A DNA stretch of 64,000 nt from Candidatus Dormiibacterota bacterium (GTDB taxonomy: Bacteria > Chloroflexota > Dormibacteria > Dormibacterales > Dormibacteraceae), in the NCBI GenBank assembly GCA_003139695.1, contig PLJM01000005.1, forward strand, positions 1 to 64,000, in the 5' to 3' direction. Shown here piece by piece: positions 30,426-39,471 of this stretch. Each line of letters opens with the position of its first letter. Within the stretch, counting starts at the first letter, position 1. The notes below the pieces were generated by a model. The model worked only from the letters and a program-made list of their open reading frames with translations. It was not told where the DNA came from and ran no database searches. The position numbers and the translations under genes were made by a program.

Positions 30426-31672
30426 TGGGCTGAGTCTAGTGGGAGAGAGTTGGCCTGCGCGATACGGGCATAGAGCCTCCCGCTGGGCTTGATCCGCCGC
30501 TCCAGAGTCTTGCGATCGACGTCGATGAGTCCGAACCGCATTGCGTAGCCGCGAGCCCACTCGAAGTTGTCCATGGTCGTCCAGTGGAAGTAGCCGCGAA
30601 CGTCGACCCCATCTGCGATCGCAAGTTGCACGTTGGAAAGGATTTCCTTGAGGTAGCGCTGACGCCACTCGTCGTCGTTGCTGGCCAGCCCGTTTTCGGT
30701 GACGAATACCGGCTTGCCGAGAGACTTCAACTCATTGAGCACAACGCGCATCCATGTCGGGTCCGATGTCCATCCCATGTCGGTCACAGGCGTGTCCGGG
30801 ACGTTGAAGCGCCTGATGAACTGATGCTGTGGCAGGCGAGGATCAAACGCGCACATCTGCCCCCAGTAGTGGGCGATGCCCACATAATCCGCGGACGCCT
30901 CAACGACTTTGCTCAACCGGCCTGGAGCGACCGGCCACCGGTCAAGCGCCAGCTGCGCGGTTTTCGTCGCCCATAGGTCGCGCCGCTTCTCCGTGGCGGG
31001 GAGCATCAGGAACTTGTGATGCGAGAGACCGACCAGCGCATCCGGCCAGCGGCGCTTGATGGCGCTGTAGGCCAGCTCGTGCGCGCGTCGCATGTTGCTC
31101 GTGACTCGGTACAGACCGGCAAGGTCGCCTCGAAGCGCCGGCGGAAATTCGCCGACCACCCAGCCGTTCGCGGCATAGATGTTCGGCTCGTTGATGGTGC
31201 ACCACAATCCGATCAGGTCCCCAAGCTCATCGATAACTCGATGCACAAAAGGCATGAATGCGTGCGCCGCGCCGGAGGCCGCCCACCCGCCCTTGCGGGT
31301 GAACCACAGCGGGCTCGTGAAATGGTGCAGCGTGACCATGGGCTGCATGCCCTGCTCGCGCAGCTCGCCCAGGACGTCGCGGTAATGCCGGATCTGGCGC
31401 GAGTCGAACTCGCCCGGGGACGGCTCGATGCGCGACCACTCGAGCGACAGCCGATGGGCGTTCTGTTGCATCTCGCGAAGGAGCGCGAAATCCTCGCGGT
31501 ACCGGTGGTAGTGATCGCAGGCGATCGCGGAGGAATCGCCGTTCGCGATCCGGCCCGGCTGCTGTTCGAACTCCCACCAATCGCTGTTGCGATTGTCTCC
31601 CTCGACCTGGTGGGCGGCACTGGCGGTACCCCACAGGAACCCGTCTGGGAATCGCCCAGCCGCTGTAGTCAC
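30422..31672 (-). CDS. glycoside hydrolase family 1 beta-glucosidase-like enzyme
   Basis: 416-aa GH1 barrel. TINEPN holds the acid/base Glu and VTENGLAS the nucleophile Glu; the N-terminal FLWGTASAAHQVEG is the family signature. It hydrolyses beta-glycosides in the cytoplasm. It is coupled by GTGA overlaps to a histidine phosphatase upstream and the thioredoxin gene downstream, so it is co-transcribed with cytochrome c maturation genes without an obvious functional link. Confidence 0.92.
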   Translation of the reverse strand: MTTAAGRFPDGFLWGTASAAHQVEGDNRNSDWWEFEQQPGRIANGDSSAIACDHYHRYREDFALLREMQQNAHRLSLEWSRIEPSPGEFDSRQIRHYRDVLGELREQGMQPMVTLHHFTSPLWFTRKGGWAASGAAHAFMPFVHRVIDELGDLIGLWCTINEPNIYAANGWVVGEFPPALRGDLAGLYRVTSNMRRAHELAYSAIKRRWPDALVGLSHHKFLMLPATEKRRDLWATKTAQLALDRWPVAPGRLSKVVEASADYVGIAHYWGQMCAFDPRLPQHQFIRRFNVPDTPVTDMGWTSDPTWMRVVLNELKSLGKPVFVTENGLASNDDEWRQRYLKEILSNVQLAIADGVDVRGYFHWTTMDNFEWARGYAMRFGLIDVDRKTLERRIKPSGRLYARIAQANSLPLDSAQ

Positions 31673-32310
31673 GAGGTTACGGCGCTCGCCGGGGTCGAGA
31701 TTTTAGGCGGGGGGAAATACTCCCAGGCCACGGGCTTGTCCCCTTCGAGGTCGACCTGGAGCAGGCCGGCGCGGTCGACCACCTTGCGATACAGCTCACG
31801 CTCGTTGTGGGCGCGGCCGTCGAGCAGGATCCACGCGGCCTGCAGGGGGTCGGCGTGGCTCACGATCGCCATCGTTTCGCCAGGGTGCTCGCGGGCGATG
31901 CGCTTCATCACCTCGAGCACGCGTCCGCCAAGCGCGCCGATCGCCTCGTCGCCCGGCAGCAGGCCACGTTTGGCCTTGTGGACGAACCAGAGCGGGCGGC
32001 GGACGGGGATCTGCCAGTACGGCAGGCCCTGGAGATAGCGGCTGAACTCGGCTTCACGCAGCTCGGGATCTGCTTCGAGGATCGCGGGCGATGCAAGTCG
32101 GGAATTGATCAGCTCTGCAGTCTCGTGCGCCCTCGCGAGCGGGCTGTGCACGATCCGTTTGAGACCCGATGAGCTCAATCGATCGCCGACGGCGAGCGCC
32201 TGCGCGCGCCCGAGGGCGCTGAGCTGGAAGCCGTCGAGGTGGCCATAGAGCAGACGGCGCGGATTCTCGACGTCTGCGTGACGGATCAGGTAGACGCGAG
32301 TGGATCCCAA
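31669..32310 (-). CDS. histidine phosphatase family protein
   Basis: 213 aa. YLIRHADVENP carries the catalytic His in an RHA variant of the usual RHG; SPLARAHETA the Arg; AIVSHADPL the second His. A substrate-specificity insert lies at about 95-125. TTG at 32310 follows TAGCAT by 10 nt. First gene of the GH1-ccm operon. Substrate unknown. Confidence 0.82.
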   Translation of the reverse strand: MGSTRVYLIRHADVENPRRLLYGHLDGFQLSALGRAQALAVGDRLSSSGLKRIVHSPLARAHETAELINSRLASPAILEADPELREAEFSRYLQGLPYWQIPVRRPLWFVHKAKRGLLPGDEAIGALGGRVLEVMKRIAREHPGETMAIVSHADPLQAAWILLDGRAHNERELYRKVVDRAGLLQVDLEGDKPVAWEYFPPPKISTPASAVTS

Positions 32311-32343
32311 GTCAGATGTGATGCTACGGAAGCGGCCGCTCTC

Positions 32344-32991
32344 CTACGAGCGGAAGGCGCCGACCGAGGTGCGGTTGGTGCCCGCAGAACGGCCCGCCTC
32401 CAGGGCGTGGTACGCCTCGCGGAGCAGGTTGCCTGTGTACTCGCGGCGGTTCATCAGACCAGCCTCTTCCTCGCCCGCCGGCATAACGCCGATGGTGGCG
32501 GCGCCGCAGCTGACGGTGATCCGCTGCCAGTTGCCGCCTGTCGCGAAGTCGTGGGCGGCGATCCCGCGCCTGATCTTGTCAGCGGCCAGAGTGGCGCCCT
32601 GCTCGTTGGTTTCCGGAAGCACGATGGCGAAGTGCGGCGGGCCCTCGGCGTCGAGGAAGGCGACAGTGTCGGTGTCGCGGATGGACACGCCGAGCCGTTC
32701 CGATATCTCCCGCAGAAGGCCCTCGAGCTGGATGTGGCCCAACTCCTTGTCGATGTGCTCGGCGTGGTCGAGCTCAACCACGAGCACCGACAGCGGTCGG
32801 TGGTAGCGCACCGCGCGGTTGGCTTCCTGGCCGACCAGGGCATTGATGAACTTGGAGTTCCAGATCCCGGTGACCGGGTCGACGACTCCAAAGAGGGGAC
32901 TCGAAGACCGGTCCGTCTGACTGTGCCCGCAGGCGTGGCAGTACTGAGATCCGTCAGGCAGCTCGGAGTTGCAATACCAGCAGGTGGACAT
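32344..32991 (-). CDS. zinc ribbon plus degenerate GGDEF domain protein
   Basis: 215 aa. An N-terminal zinc ribbon (CWYCNSELPDGSQYCHACG) is joined to a GGDEF-type cyclase fold (DPVTGIWNSKFINALV, ELDHAEHIDKELGH). The catalytic GGDEF stretch has become LDAEGPPHFAIVLPE, so diguanylate cyclase activity is unlikely; it may bind nucleotide or act structurally. Leaderless: TAGACT ends 6 nt before the ATG. Confidence 0.78.
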   Translation of the reverse strand: MSTCWYCNSELPDGSQYCHACGHSQTDRSSSPLFGVVDPVTGIWNSKFINALVGQEANRAVRYHRPLSVLVVELDHAEHIDKELGHIQLEGLLREISERLGVSIRDTDTVAFLDAEGPPHFAIVLPETNEQGATLAADKIRRGIAAHDFATGGNWQRITVSCGAATIGVMPAGEEEAGLMNRREYTGNLLREAYHALEAGRSAGTNRTSVGAFRS

Positions 32992-32997
32992 GGGGGC

Positions 32998-33003
32998 AGT
33001 CTA
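32998..33003 (-). promoter_or_regulatory. -10 box of the degenerate GGDEF gene (leaderless)
   Basis: TAGACT (within TATAGACT) ends exactly 6 nt before the ATG at 32991. Confidence 0.5.
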
Positions 33004-33064
33004 TATGAGGGAAATCCAACCTGTTTCCGGGCACGACCGCGGCGTCTCTTCTCAAACTTGGGTT

Positions 33065-33070
33065 CAGAAT
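33065..33070 (+). promoter_or_regulatory. -10-like box of rarA
   Basis: CAGAAT ends 6 nt before the ATG at 33077; no ribosome binding site is present. Confidence 0.35.
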
Positions 33071-33076
33071 CAGGGC

Positions 33077-34324
33077 ATGGCCGGGCAGGGAGAGCTGTTC
33101 GAGGCCGTGGCCGGGAATGAGCCAAGCGCTCCACTGGCCACGCGCATGCGGCCGCGCACCTTCGACCAGCTCGTCGGCCAGCGGAAGGTCGTCGACGTCC
33201 TCCGCGAGCTGACGCGCTCCGGGCACCTGCCGAGCATCGTCCTGTGGGGTCCCCCGGGCAGCGGCAAGACCACCCTGGCGGGCCTCCTCGCCAGTGAGAC
33301 GAAGGCGCGCCTGGTCGGGATCTCGGCGGTGACGGCCGGTGTGGCCGACCTGCGGAAGCAAGTGGCCGAGGCGAAGATTCACCGCCGGGCCGGACTGCGC
33401 ACGATCCTTTTCATCGACGAGATCCACCGATTCAACAAGGCCCAGCAGGACGCCATCCTGCCCCACGTCGAGGACGGGACGGTGACCCTTATCGGCGCGA
33501 CCACCGAGAATCCGTCGTTCGAGGTCATCGCGCCTCTTCTCTCGCGCAGTCGCGTGTTCCGTCTCGAGGCGCTGGAGCCCCCGGAGCTCCAGACGGTGGT
33601 CGAGCGGGCCCTCGGCGAGATCGGGGCGCAGATCAGTCCCGAGGCGCTCGACAGCCTTCTCGAGAGCGCGCGCGGCGACGCGCGGGTGGCACTCAACGGC
33701 CTAGAGGCGGCCGCCGCGCTAGCGGGTGAAGGCACGATCGAGGTCGGCCACATCGAGAGCGCCCTGCAGCAGCGACACCTTCTATACGACCGCGCCGGCG
33801 ACCAGCACTACGACATCGTGTCTGCCCTCATCAAGAGCGTGCGTGGCAGCGACCCTGATGCGGCGGTCTACTGGCTGGCTCGCATGCTGGAGGCCGGCGA
33901 GGATCCGCTTTTCGTTGCCCGCAGGCTCGTCATCTCGGCTGCCGAGGATGTCGGGCTTGCCGATCCGCAAGCGCTTCAGGTCGCCATTGCGGCGCAGCAG
34001 GCCGCGCATTTCGTCGGCATGCCGGAAGCAGTGCTTCCGTTGACCGAAGCGGCGCTGTACCTGGCCCTGGCACCGAAGTCCAACTCGGCGCTCATGTCGT
34101 ATGGGGCCGCTCGCGAGCTGATCGAGCAGACGGGCAACGAAGCGGTGCCGCTTCATCTTCGCAATGCTCCGACCGGCCTCATGAAGTCGATGGGCTACGG
34201 CAAGGGCTACAAGTACGCGCACGACTTCGAGGGCGGCGTCGCGGACCAGGTGCACATGCCAGAGAAGCTCAAGGGCCGCAAGGTCTACAAGCCAGGCGCG
34301 AGAGACAAGAAGCCCGAACGATAG
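33077..34324 (+). CDS. rarA: replication-associated recombination protein A (MgsA/RarA AAA+ ATPase)
   Basis: About 415 aa. RMRPRTFDQLVGQ opening, Walker A GPPGSGKTT, Walker B LFIDEIHRFNKAQQD, sensor ATTENPSFE and the C-terminal tetramerisation region (GMPEAVLPLTEAALYLALAPKS broken here as GMPEAVLPL and YLALAPKS). It acts at stalled replication forks as a clamp-loader-like ATPase. ATG at 33077 begins the family N-terminus; upstream readings add unrelated residues. Confidence 0.95.
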   Translation: MAGQGELFEAVAGNEPSAPLATRMRPRTFDQLVGQRKVVDVLRELTRSGHLPSIVLWGPPGSGKTTLAGLLASETKARLVGISAVTAGVADLRKQVAEAKIHRRAGLRTILFIDEIHRFNKAQQDAILPHVEDGTVTLIGATTENPSFEVIAPLLSRSRVFRLEALEPPELQTVVERALGEIGAQISPEALDSLLESARGDARVALNGLEAAAALAGEGTIEVGHIESALQQRHLLYDRAGDQHYDIVSALIKSVRGSDPDAAVYWLARMLEAGEDPLFVARRLVISAAEDVGLADPQALQVAIAAQQAAHFVGMPEAVLPLTEAALYLALAPKSNSALMSYGAARELIEQTGNEAVPLHLRNAPTGLMKSMGYGKGYKYAHDFEGGVADQVHMPEKLKGRKVYKPGARDKKPER

Positions 34325-34336
34325 AATTCACGGCTT

Positions 34337-34957
34337 ATGGCTAACGCCCTTCTCATCTTCAAACCCGATGCTTCTTACCGGCTCGCCGCGCGCGCCGGCA
34401 TCTGGGGCTGGTTGTCGACCGAGCGCGATTGGAAGATCGAATCGCTCGCCTGGTTCCAGCCGCCTGCCTCTCTAATCGAGAGCCACTACGACTTTCTGCA
34501 GGGCAGACCGTTCTTCCCCTGGCTGGTGGACTTCATGACCGCACTGCCCCTGGCGGTCGGCCGCATCACCGCTTCGGGCGAAGCGCTGGAACAGATGCGC
34601 CACGACCTCGGCGAGACTCGCATCGCCCAGTCGCGACCAGGATCCCTACGTGAGCGCTACGGCATCTTCGGCGGTGTGAACTGCCTGCACCTCTCCGACT
34701 CGCCAGAGTCGGGCAGCGCAGAGGTCGCCCGCTGGGCGAAGTTCGTGCAGCTGGACCAGTTGAGCGCGCACCTTGCCGTGGAGACAGACAAGCCCGACCA
34801 CACGTACCACCTGAGATCGCTGGCCACTCAGGCGTCGGCAGGGATCCACGTTGAGCTTGCCTCTCAAATGATCCGCGAGCTGATGGCCGAGGAGACGGAG
34901 ATCGACGGGGAGCAGCTTCAGGCGCTCTGGCGGATCACGCTCGGGGCGCTGGCTTAG
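34337..34957 (+). CDS. divergent nucleoside-diphosphate kinase family protein
   Basis: 206 aa. LLIFKPDA (active-site Lys), FLQGRPFFPWLVDFMT, LGETR, SRPGSLRERYG and NCLHLSDSPESGSAEV align with NDK motifs; the phospho-His (HGSD in NDK, HLSD here) and the catalytic Asn/Arg/Thr residues are kept. A C-terminal ~60-residue helical extension is extra. NDK converts NDP to NTP; activity is plausible but not certain, given the Gly-to-Leu change beside the His and the insertions in the first 40 residues. Its end overlaps the convergent MscS gene by 23 bp. Confidence 0.72.
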   Translation: MANALLIFKPDASYRLAARAGIWGWLSTERDWKIESLAWFQPPASLIESHYDFLQGRPFFPWLVDFMTALPLAVGRITASGEALEQMRHDLGETRIAQSRPGSLRERYGIFGGVNCLHLSDSPESGSAEVARWAKFVQLDQLSAHLAVETDKPDHTYHLRSLATQASAGIHVELASQMIRELMAEETEIDGEQLQALWRITLGALA

Positions 34958-35483
34958 GCTTCTTCTCCGGCACGCTTGCCGAGCCAGGCTCCGGACGCGC
35001 GTGAATGGTGACCGGACGCGTGAACAGCTCCGAGTTGGGTACGATCACGACGTCGCCGGCCTCGTTGCGTAGCAAGGTCACCCGCAACCGCACCTCTGAA
35101 ACGACGCCGCTGCCACGCTCCAGCGAGATGTTGTCGCCGACCTTGATGTTCCGCTCCAACAGGATGTAGTACCCGGACACGTAATCCTTGAGGAGGTCCT
35201 GGGCGCCGAAGCTCGTGATGACGACAGCCGCCACGATGCCGAGGATCGTGACGTTGTCGCTATGCACAGCGATGCCGAACGCGAAAAGAGCACCGATGAC
35301 GATAAGGGCGACAGTGATGACACGGCTTCCCACGACCACGACGTTTTCTCGGAGCCCGCGGCGGCGCAGCGCTTCGGCCACCTGCTGTGCAACGAACCTG
35401 GCTGCGACGACAAAGAGGACGAAGACCAGCCCCGCCAGCAAGATGTAGAGCAGCGGGCTCGACGCGATGTCGCGAAGCGACAT
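34935..35483 (-). CDS. small MscS-family mechanosensitive channel
   Basis: 182 aa. Two or three N-terminal transmembrane helices, then FGAQDLLKDYVSGYYILLE (pore helix to beta-domain junction) and ERNIKVGDNISLERGSGVV, typical of MscS. The C-terminal alpha/beta domain is largely missing, giving a minimal form. The ATG follows the L25 stop directly (TAGATG), so the two are co-transcribed. Confidence 0.87.
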   Translation of the reverse strand: MSLRDIASSPLLYILLAGLVFVLFVVAARFVAQQVAEALRRRGLRENVVVVGSRVITVALIVIGALFAFGIAVHSDNVTILGIVAAVVITSFGAQDLLKDYVSGYYILLERNIKVGDNISLERGSGVVSEVRLRVTLLRNEAGDVVIVPNSELFTRPVTIHARPEPGSASVPEKKPKPAPRA

Positions 35484-36143
35484 CTACTTCTCGGTCTCGG
35501 CTTCCTCGGCGGCCTCAGCCCCTGCCTCAGCCCCTTCCTCGCCCTCTCCAACGAGAGCTGTCTCCAGTGCCGGGGCTTCCTCTTCGACCTTGAGCTCTCG
35601 GCGGTGAACGATCTTGACCACGAGCTCTTCCGGGTCCATGAGCACTGTGACGCCCTTGGGCACCTTCAGCTCAGAGATTCGGAACTCCGACTCGACGTCC
35701 TCGAGCGGGGTGAGGTCGACCTCGAAGGCCTCCGGGATGTCGGTGGGCAGGCACTCCACCCGCACCGCGTGAATCGGCTGCAAGACGTCCGCATCTCCGC
35801 GCTTGACAGCGGCAGACTCGCCGACGAGGTGGACCGGCACGTCGACCGTGATCTTCTCCTCGAGGCTCACCTGGTAAAAGTCCACGTGGATCGGACCCAG
35901 GCGGCGGGGATGGGTCTGGATCTCGCGGACCAGCACTTTTTCGGTGCGGTCGCCATCGACCACCAGGTCGACGAGGTGGGTTCGCCCGGACTTGATGAAC
36001 ACCCTCTGGAACTCGAGGCGATCGAGGACCAGCGGCGTTGGGGTGGCGTTGTGGCCGTAGACGATCCCAGCGAGCTTGCCTTCGCCGTGCAGACGGCGAG
36101 AAGCCTTGCCGAGAAGCGTGCGGGTAGAAGCTTTCAGTTGCAT
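35484..36143 (-). CDS. rplY: 50S ribosomal protein L25/general stress protein Ctc
   Basis: 219 aa. The N-terminal L25 5S-rRNA-binding domain (KASRRLHGEGKLAGIVYGH) is followed by the Ctc/TL5 beta domain (VDFYQVSLEEKITVDVPVH) and an acidic Glu/Ala tail. ATG at 36143 begins the family N-terminus. A possible promoter TTCGCG-17-TATCAT lies at 36174-36202. Confidence 0.92.
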   Translation of the reverse strand: MQLKASTRTLLGKASRRLHGEGKLAGIVYGHNATPTPLVLDRLEFQRVFIKSGRTHLVDLVVDGDRTEKVLVREIQTHPRRLGPIHVDFYQVSLEEKITVDVPVHLVGESAAVKRGDADVLQPIHAVRVECLPTDIPEAFEVDLTPLEDVESEFRISELKVPKGVTVLMDPEELVVKIVHRRELKVEEEAPALETALVGEGEEGAEAGAEAAEEAETEK

Positions 36144-36173
36144 GGTTGGGCCTCGGAGTGGAGAGGCGTCGTT

Positions 36174-36202
36174 ATGATACCGCGGAGAGCGATTTCCGCG
36201 AA
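36174..36202 (-). promoter_or_regulatory. putative promoter of rplY-mscS
   Basis: Minus-strand -35-like TTCGCG and -10 TATCAT (36174-36179) spaced 17 bp, 30 nt before the ATG at 36143. Confidence 0.35.
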
Positions 36203-36230
36203 CCGGTCCAGCCAACAGGAGGTTTCAGGA

Positions 36231-36821
36231 ATGCAGAACCCACCGCCTCCGCCGCCTCCACCCGGTAGCTCCTACCAACCCCAGCCCTCGGCGCCGTCTG
36301 TCTACTCGCCCCCACAGGCACCCATCCAGTACGCGGCGCCCCAGTACCAGGGCCCGCAGCCGACGTATGCCGGCTTCTGGATCCGCCTGGTCGCCAGGCT
36401 GGTCGACGGCCTGCTCCTGGGCATACCGTTTGCGGTTTTGTTCGGTATTTTCGCTGTGGCCGGCGGCGTCTTTGCCAACAGCGCAAGCTCGAGCAACCAG
36501 AACTCTCAAAACGCCGCCGCCGCCGCTGTCTTCGGGGGAGGTTTCCTGCTTCTGTACCTGATCGCCTCGGCGGTGCAGATCGGGTACTGGATCTACTTTT
36601 GGGGCTCGAGCGGCGCAACCCTGGGCATGAGATTGCTTCACTTGAGGGTCGTCGACGCGACCACCGGCGCCCCCATTGGTTACGCGCGGGCCACGGTTCG
36701 ATTCCTCATGAGCATTGTCAACACCTGGGCCTGCTACATCGGATGGATCTGGGTCGCTTTCGACCCGCGGAAGCAGGGCTGGCATGACAAGGTCGCCAAC
36801 TCTGTCGTGCTCCAGTACTGA
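36231..36821 (+). CDS. RDD-family membrane protein with proline-rich N-terminus (1)
   Basis: 196 aa. A Pro/Gln/Tyr-rich cytosolic N-terminus of about 45 residues precedes the RDD domain: GFWIRLVARLVDGLLL (Arg-Asp in TM1), a second and third TM, TLGMRLLHLRVVD and DPRKQGWHDKVANSVV. Function of RDD proteins is mostly unknown; some act in ion exchange. AGGAGG 8 nt before the ATG fixes the start. Confidence 0.88.
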   Translation: MQNPPPPPPPPGSSYQPQPSAPSVYSPPQAPIQYAAPQYQGPQPTYAGFWIRLVARLVDGLLLGIPFAVLFGIFAVAGGVFANSASSSNQNSQNAAAAAVFGGGFLLLYLIASAVQIGYWIYFWGSSGATLGMRLLHLRVVDATTGAPIGYARATVRFLMSIVNTWACYIGWIWVAFDPRKQGWHDKVANSVVLQY

Positions 36822-36854
36822 CGGAAGAATCACATCTCCAAGGAGAATCCAGAA

Positions 36855-37361
36855 ATGCAGAGTCCACCGCCTCCGCCGCCAAGCTACGCACCGCCCCCGC
36901 CACCGCAGATGCCTGGCAGCTACGCGCCGGTCGCCGTCGCATCGCCGGGTTCCTACGGAGGCTTCTGGATCCGGGTCGTCGGCTACATCATCGACGGCAT
37001 CATCCTCGCCATCATCGGTGGCATTTTCAGCGTGCCGCTTGGGGTCAATTACAGCGACGTAAACAGCCTGAGCACTGCGTCAGCACGGGCTTCAAACGGG
37101 ATCGACCTCTTGCTCAGCCTCGTGTACTTCGTCGGCTTGTGGACCTACATGGGAGGATCGATCGGCCAGCGCATCCTCGGCATGCGTGTGGTCGACGCGG
37201 CGACGGGACAGCCAATCGGCCTCGGCAAAGCAGTCGTGCGCTGGCTCGGCCTCCTGCTGTCTTTTTTTGTCTGTTTCATCGGCGTGATCTGGGTCGCGTT
37301 CGATCCACGCAAGCAGGGATGGATGGACAAGATTGCCGGCACCGTGGTCGTGCGCAGGTAA
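36855..37361 (+). CDS. RDD-family membrane protein with proline-rich N-terminus (2)
   Basis: 168 aa, paralogue of the preceding gene: Pro-rich start, GFWIRVVGYIIDGIIL, ILGMRVVDAATGQPIG, DPRKQGWMDKIAGTVV. AGGAGA 8 nt before the ATG. The pair lies 33 nt apart and arose by tandem duplication; the central loops differ most. Confidence 0.88.
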   Translation: MQSPPPPPPSYAPPPPPQMPGSYAPVAVASPGSYGGFWIRVVGYIIDGIILAIIGGIFSVPLGVNYSDVNSLSTASARASNGIDLLLSLVYFVGLWTYMGGSIGQRILGMRVVDAATGQPIGLGKAVVRWLGLLLSFFVCFIGVIWVAFDPRKQGWMDKIAGTVVVRR

Positions 37362-37379
37362 GCGAACGGAGGTCTGCGG

Positions 37380-37799
37380 TCAGCCCCCTCCTTGGGGGAA
37401 GCGCTTCCGCAGCCAGTCGACGATTTCCTGGAGTGGCGTGCCCGGGGTGAAGAGCTCGGCTACGCCCTTCTTCTTCAGGGCGACGATGTCGTCCTCGGGG
37501 ATGATGCCGCCTCCGAACACGACGATGTCCGTGGCCTTGCGCCGCTTCAATTCCTGAACCACGGCCGGAAACAGGGTCATGTGGGCGCCGGAATGGATGG
37601 ACAGCCCGATCACCTGGGCGTCCTCCTGCAGCGCTGCGTCGACAACCATCTCAGGCGTCTGTCGCAGGCCGGTGTAGATGACCTCGTACCCTGCGTCGCG
37701 CAGCGCCCGGGCGACGACCTTGACGCCGCGGTCGTGTCCGTCGAGCCCAACTTTGGCGACCAGGATGCGCACCGGCCTCACCGCCGTATCGACCGGCAT
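37380..37799 (-). CDS. B12-binding small subunit of acyl-CoA mutase (IcmB-like)
   Basis: 139 aa. [15 protein letters not shown] carries the DxHxxG cobalamin motif, GLSIHSGAH and [12 protein letters not shown] complete the site. It matches the separate B12 subunit of isobutyryl-CoA mutase or the C-terminal domain of methylmalonyl-CoA mutase. ATG overlaps the large-subunit TAA by 1 nt, so the partner is the upstream gene; it may also serve the second mutase at 55-57 kb, which has no small subunit nearby. Confidence 0.9.
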   Translation of the reverse strand: MPVDTAVRPVRILVAKVGLDGHDRGVKVVARALRDAGYEVIYTGLRQTPEMVVDAALQEDAQVIGLSIHSGAHMTLFPAVVQELKRRKATDIVVFGGGIIPEDDIVALKKKGVAELFTPGTPLQEIVDWLRKRFPQGGG

Positions 37800-39442
37800 T
37801 AGATGACGGCCGTTTCGGTGTAGATGCCGAAGACCTCGATCAACGTGTTCATGATCTCGCCCTCGGTCGCGTACGCGCGTACTGATTCCAGGATGTAAGG
37901 CATGAGGTTGTCGGTACCCGTAGCCGCTTTTCGCAGCGCCGCCAGGGCTTTCGAGCACCTCGCCTGATCGCGTGTGCGCCGCACCTCCTGGACCCGCGCG
38001 ACCTGCTCGCCCTCCAGCTTCGGATCGATCCTGAGGATCTCCATCGGCTCTTCGTCGTCGACTGTGAACTCGTTGACGCCGACCATCAGCCTTCGCTTCT
38101 GCTCCAGCTCCTGCTGATACCTGAAAGCGGAGTCGGCGATCTCTTTCTGGAAGAAGCTCGCCTCGATCGCCGGGATCACGCCGCCCAGCTCCTCGATCCG
38201 CTTGAAATACACCTCGGCCTGCCGCTCGATCTCATCGGTGAGCGCCTCGACGAAGTAGCTGCCGCCAAGCGGGTCGATCGTGTTGGCAACACCTGTTTCA
38301 TACGCGAGCAGCTGTTGCGTTCGCAGCGCAAGGCGCGCGGCCTTGTCTGTGGGAAGGGCAAGCACCTCGTCCATCGCATTCGTGTGCAGCGACTGCGTAC
38401 CGCCAAGAACTGCAGCGAGCGCCTCGATCGCGGTCCGGGCGATGTTCAGCTCCGGCTGCTGCGCTGTGAGCGAGACTCCCGCCGTCTGCGTGTGAAAGCG
38501 CAGCTTCAGCGACCGTTCGTCTTGCGCTCCATATCGCTCACGCATCCACCTAGCCCAGATGCGGCGCGCCGCTCGGAACTTCGCGATCTCTTCGAAGAAA
38601 TCGATGTGGGCGTCGAAGAAGAATGAAAGGCGAGACGCGAAATCGTCGATCCGCATTCCCCGTTCCAGGCACGCGTCGACGTATGCCATTCCATCGGCGA
38701 GGGTGAAGGCGAGCTCCTGGGCTGCAGTGGAACCGGCTTCGCGGATGTGGTAGCCCGAGATGGAGATGGTGTTCCATTTCGGCACCTCTTTGGCGCAGTA
38801 CTCGATGGAGTCCACCACCAGGCGCATGGAAGGCTCAGGAGGAAAGATGAACTCTTTCTGCGCGATGAACTCTTTGAGGATGTCGTTCTGCAAAGTGCCG
38901 CCGAGCGCCGACGCCGGCACGCCCTGCTTCTCAGCCACCGCGATGTACATGCAGAGCAGGATCGCGGCCGGAGAGTTGATTGTCATCGAGGTCGTAATCT
39001 CGCCGAGCGGGATCCCGTCGAACAGAGTTTCCATATCCGCCAGGGAATCGATGGCGACGCCGCAGTGACCGATCTCGCCGCGGCTGGTCGGAGCGTCCGA
39101 GTCCTGACCCATCAGGGTGGGCATGTCGAACGCGACCGACAGGCCCGTCTGCCCGTTCGCAAGCAGGTACTTGTAGCGCCGGTTGGTCTCTTCGGCCGTG
39201 GCGAAGCCCGAGAACTGGCGCATCGTCCACAGCCGGCCGCGGTAGCCGCCTGGGTGGATGCCGCGCGTGTAAGGGAAGGCTCCCGGCATCTCCTCGTCAC
39301 GCTTGGGCAGGTCGTCGGCGGTGTAGAGAGGCTTGAGCGGGATCCCGGAGATCGTCGAGGTCTCTACGCCGTCGTCACGCGTCGGGCTGGATTCGAACTC
39401 CTCCTTCCAAACCTCTTTGGCGTCGCGGGCGCGGACTTTCAT
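37799..39442 (-). CDS. acyl-CoA mutase large subunit, isobutyryl-CoA mutase type
   Basis: 547-aa (beta/alpha)8 mutase domain ([49 protein letters not shown]). Substrate residues read Phe77 and Gln195, the pair that marks isobutyryl-CoA mutase; methylmalonyl-CoA mutase has Tyr and Arg at these positions. [16 protein letters not shown] also follows IcmA. It would interconvert isobutyryl- and n-butyryl-CoA. CATAAT ends 7 nt before the ATG, although meaB lies 29 nt upstream on the same strand. Confidence 0.85.
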   Translation of the reverse strand: MKVRARDAKEVWKEEFESSPTRDDGVETSTISGIPLKPLYTADDLPKRDEEMPGAFPYTRGIHPGGYRGRLWTMRQFSGFATAEETNRRYKYLLANGQTGLSVAFDMPTLMGQDSDAPTSRGEIGHCGVAIDSLADMETLFDGIPLGEITTSMTINSPAAILLCMYIAVAEKQGVPASALGGTLQNDILKEFIAQKEFIFPPEPSMRLVVDSIEYCAKEVPKWNTISISGYHIREAGSTAAQELAFTLADGMAYVDACLERGMRIDDFASRLSFFFDAHIDFFEEIAKFRAARRIWARWMRERYGAQDERSLKLRFHTQTAGVSLTAQQPELNIARTAIEALAAVLGGTQSLHTNAMDEVLALPTDKAARLALRTQQLLAYETGVANTIDPLGGSYFVEALTDEIERQAEVYFKRIEELGGVIPAIEASFFQKEIADSAFRYQQELEQKRRLMVGVNEFTVDDEEPMEILRIDPKLEGEQVARVQEVRRTRDQARCSKALAALRKAATGTDNLMPYILESVRAYATEGEIMNTLIEVFGIYTETAVI

Positions 39443-39449
39443 TTAATCC

Positions 39450-39455
39450 ATTATG
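39450..39455 (-). promoter_or_regulatory. -10 box of the IcmA-like gene (leaderless)
   Basis: CATAAT ends 7 nt before the ATG at 39442, inside the 29-nt gap after meaB, giving the mutase its own promoter. Confidence 0.45.
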
Positions 39456-39471
39456 TGGGGCGGGTCTGAAG

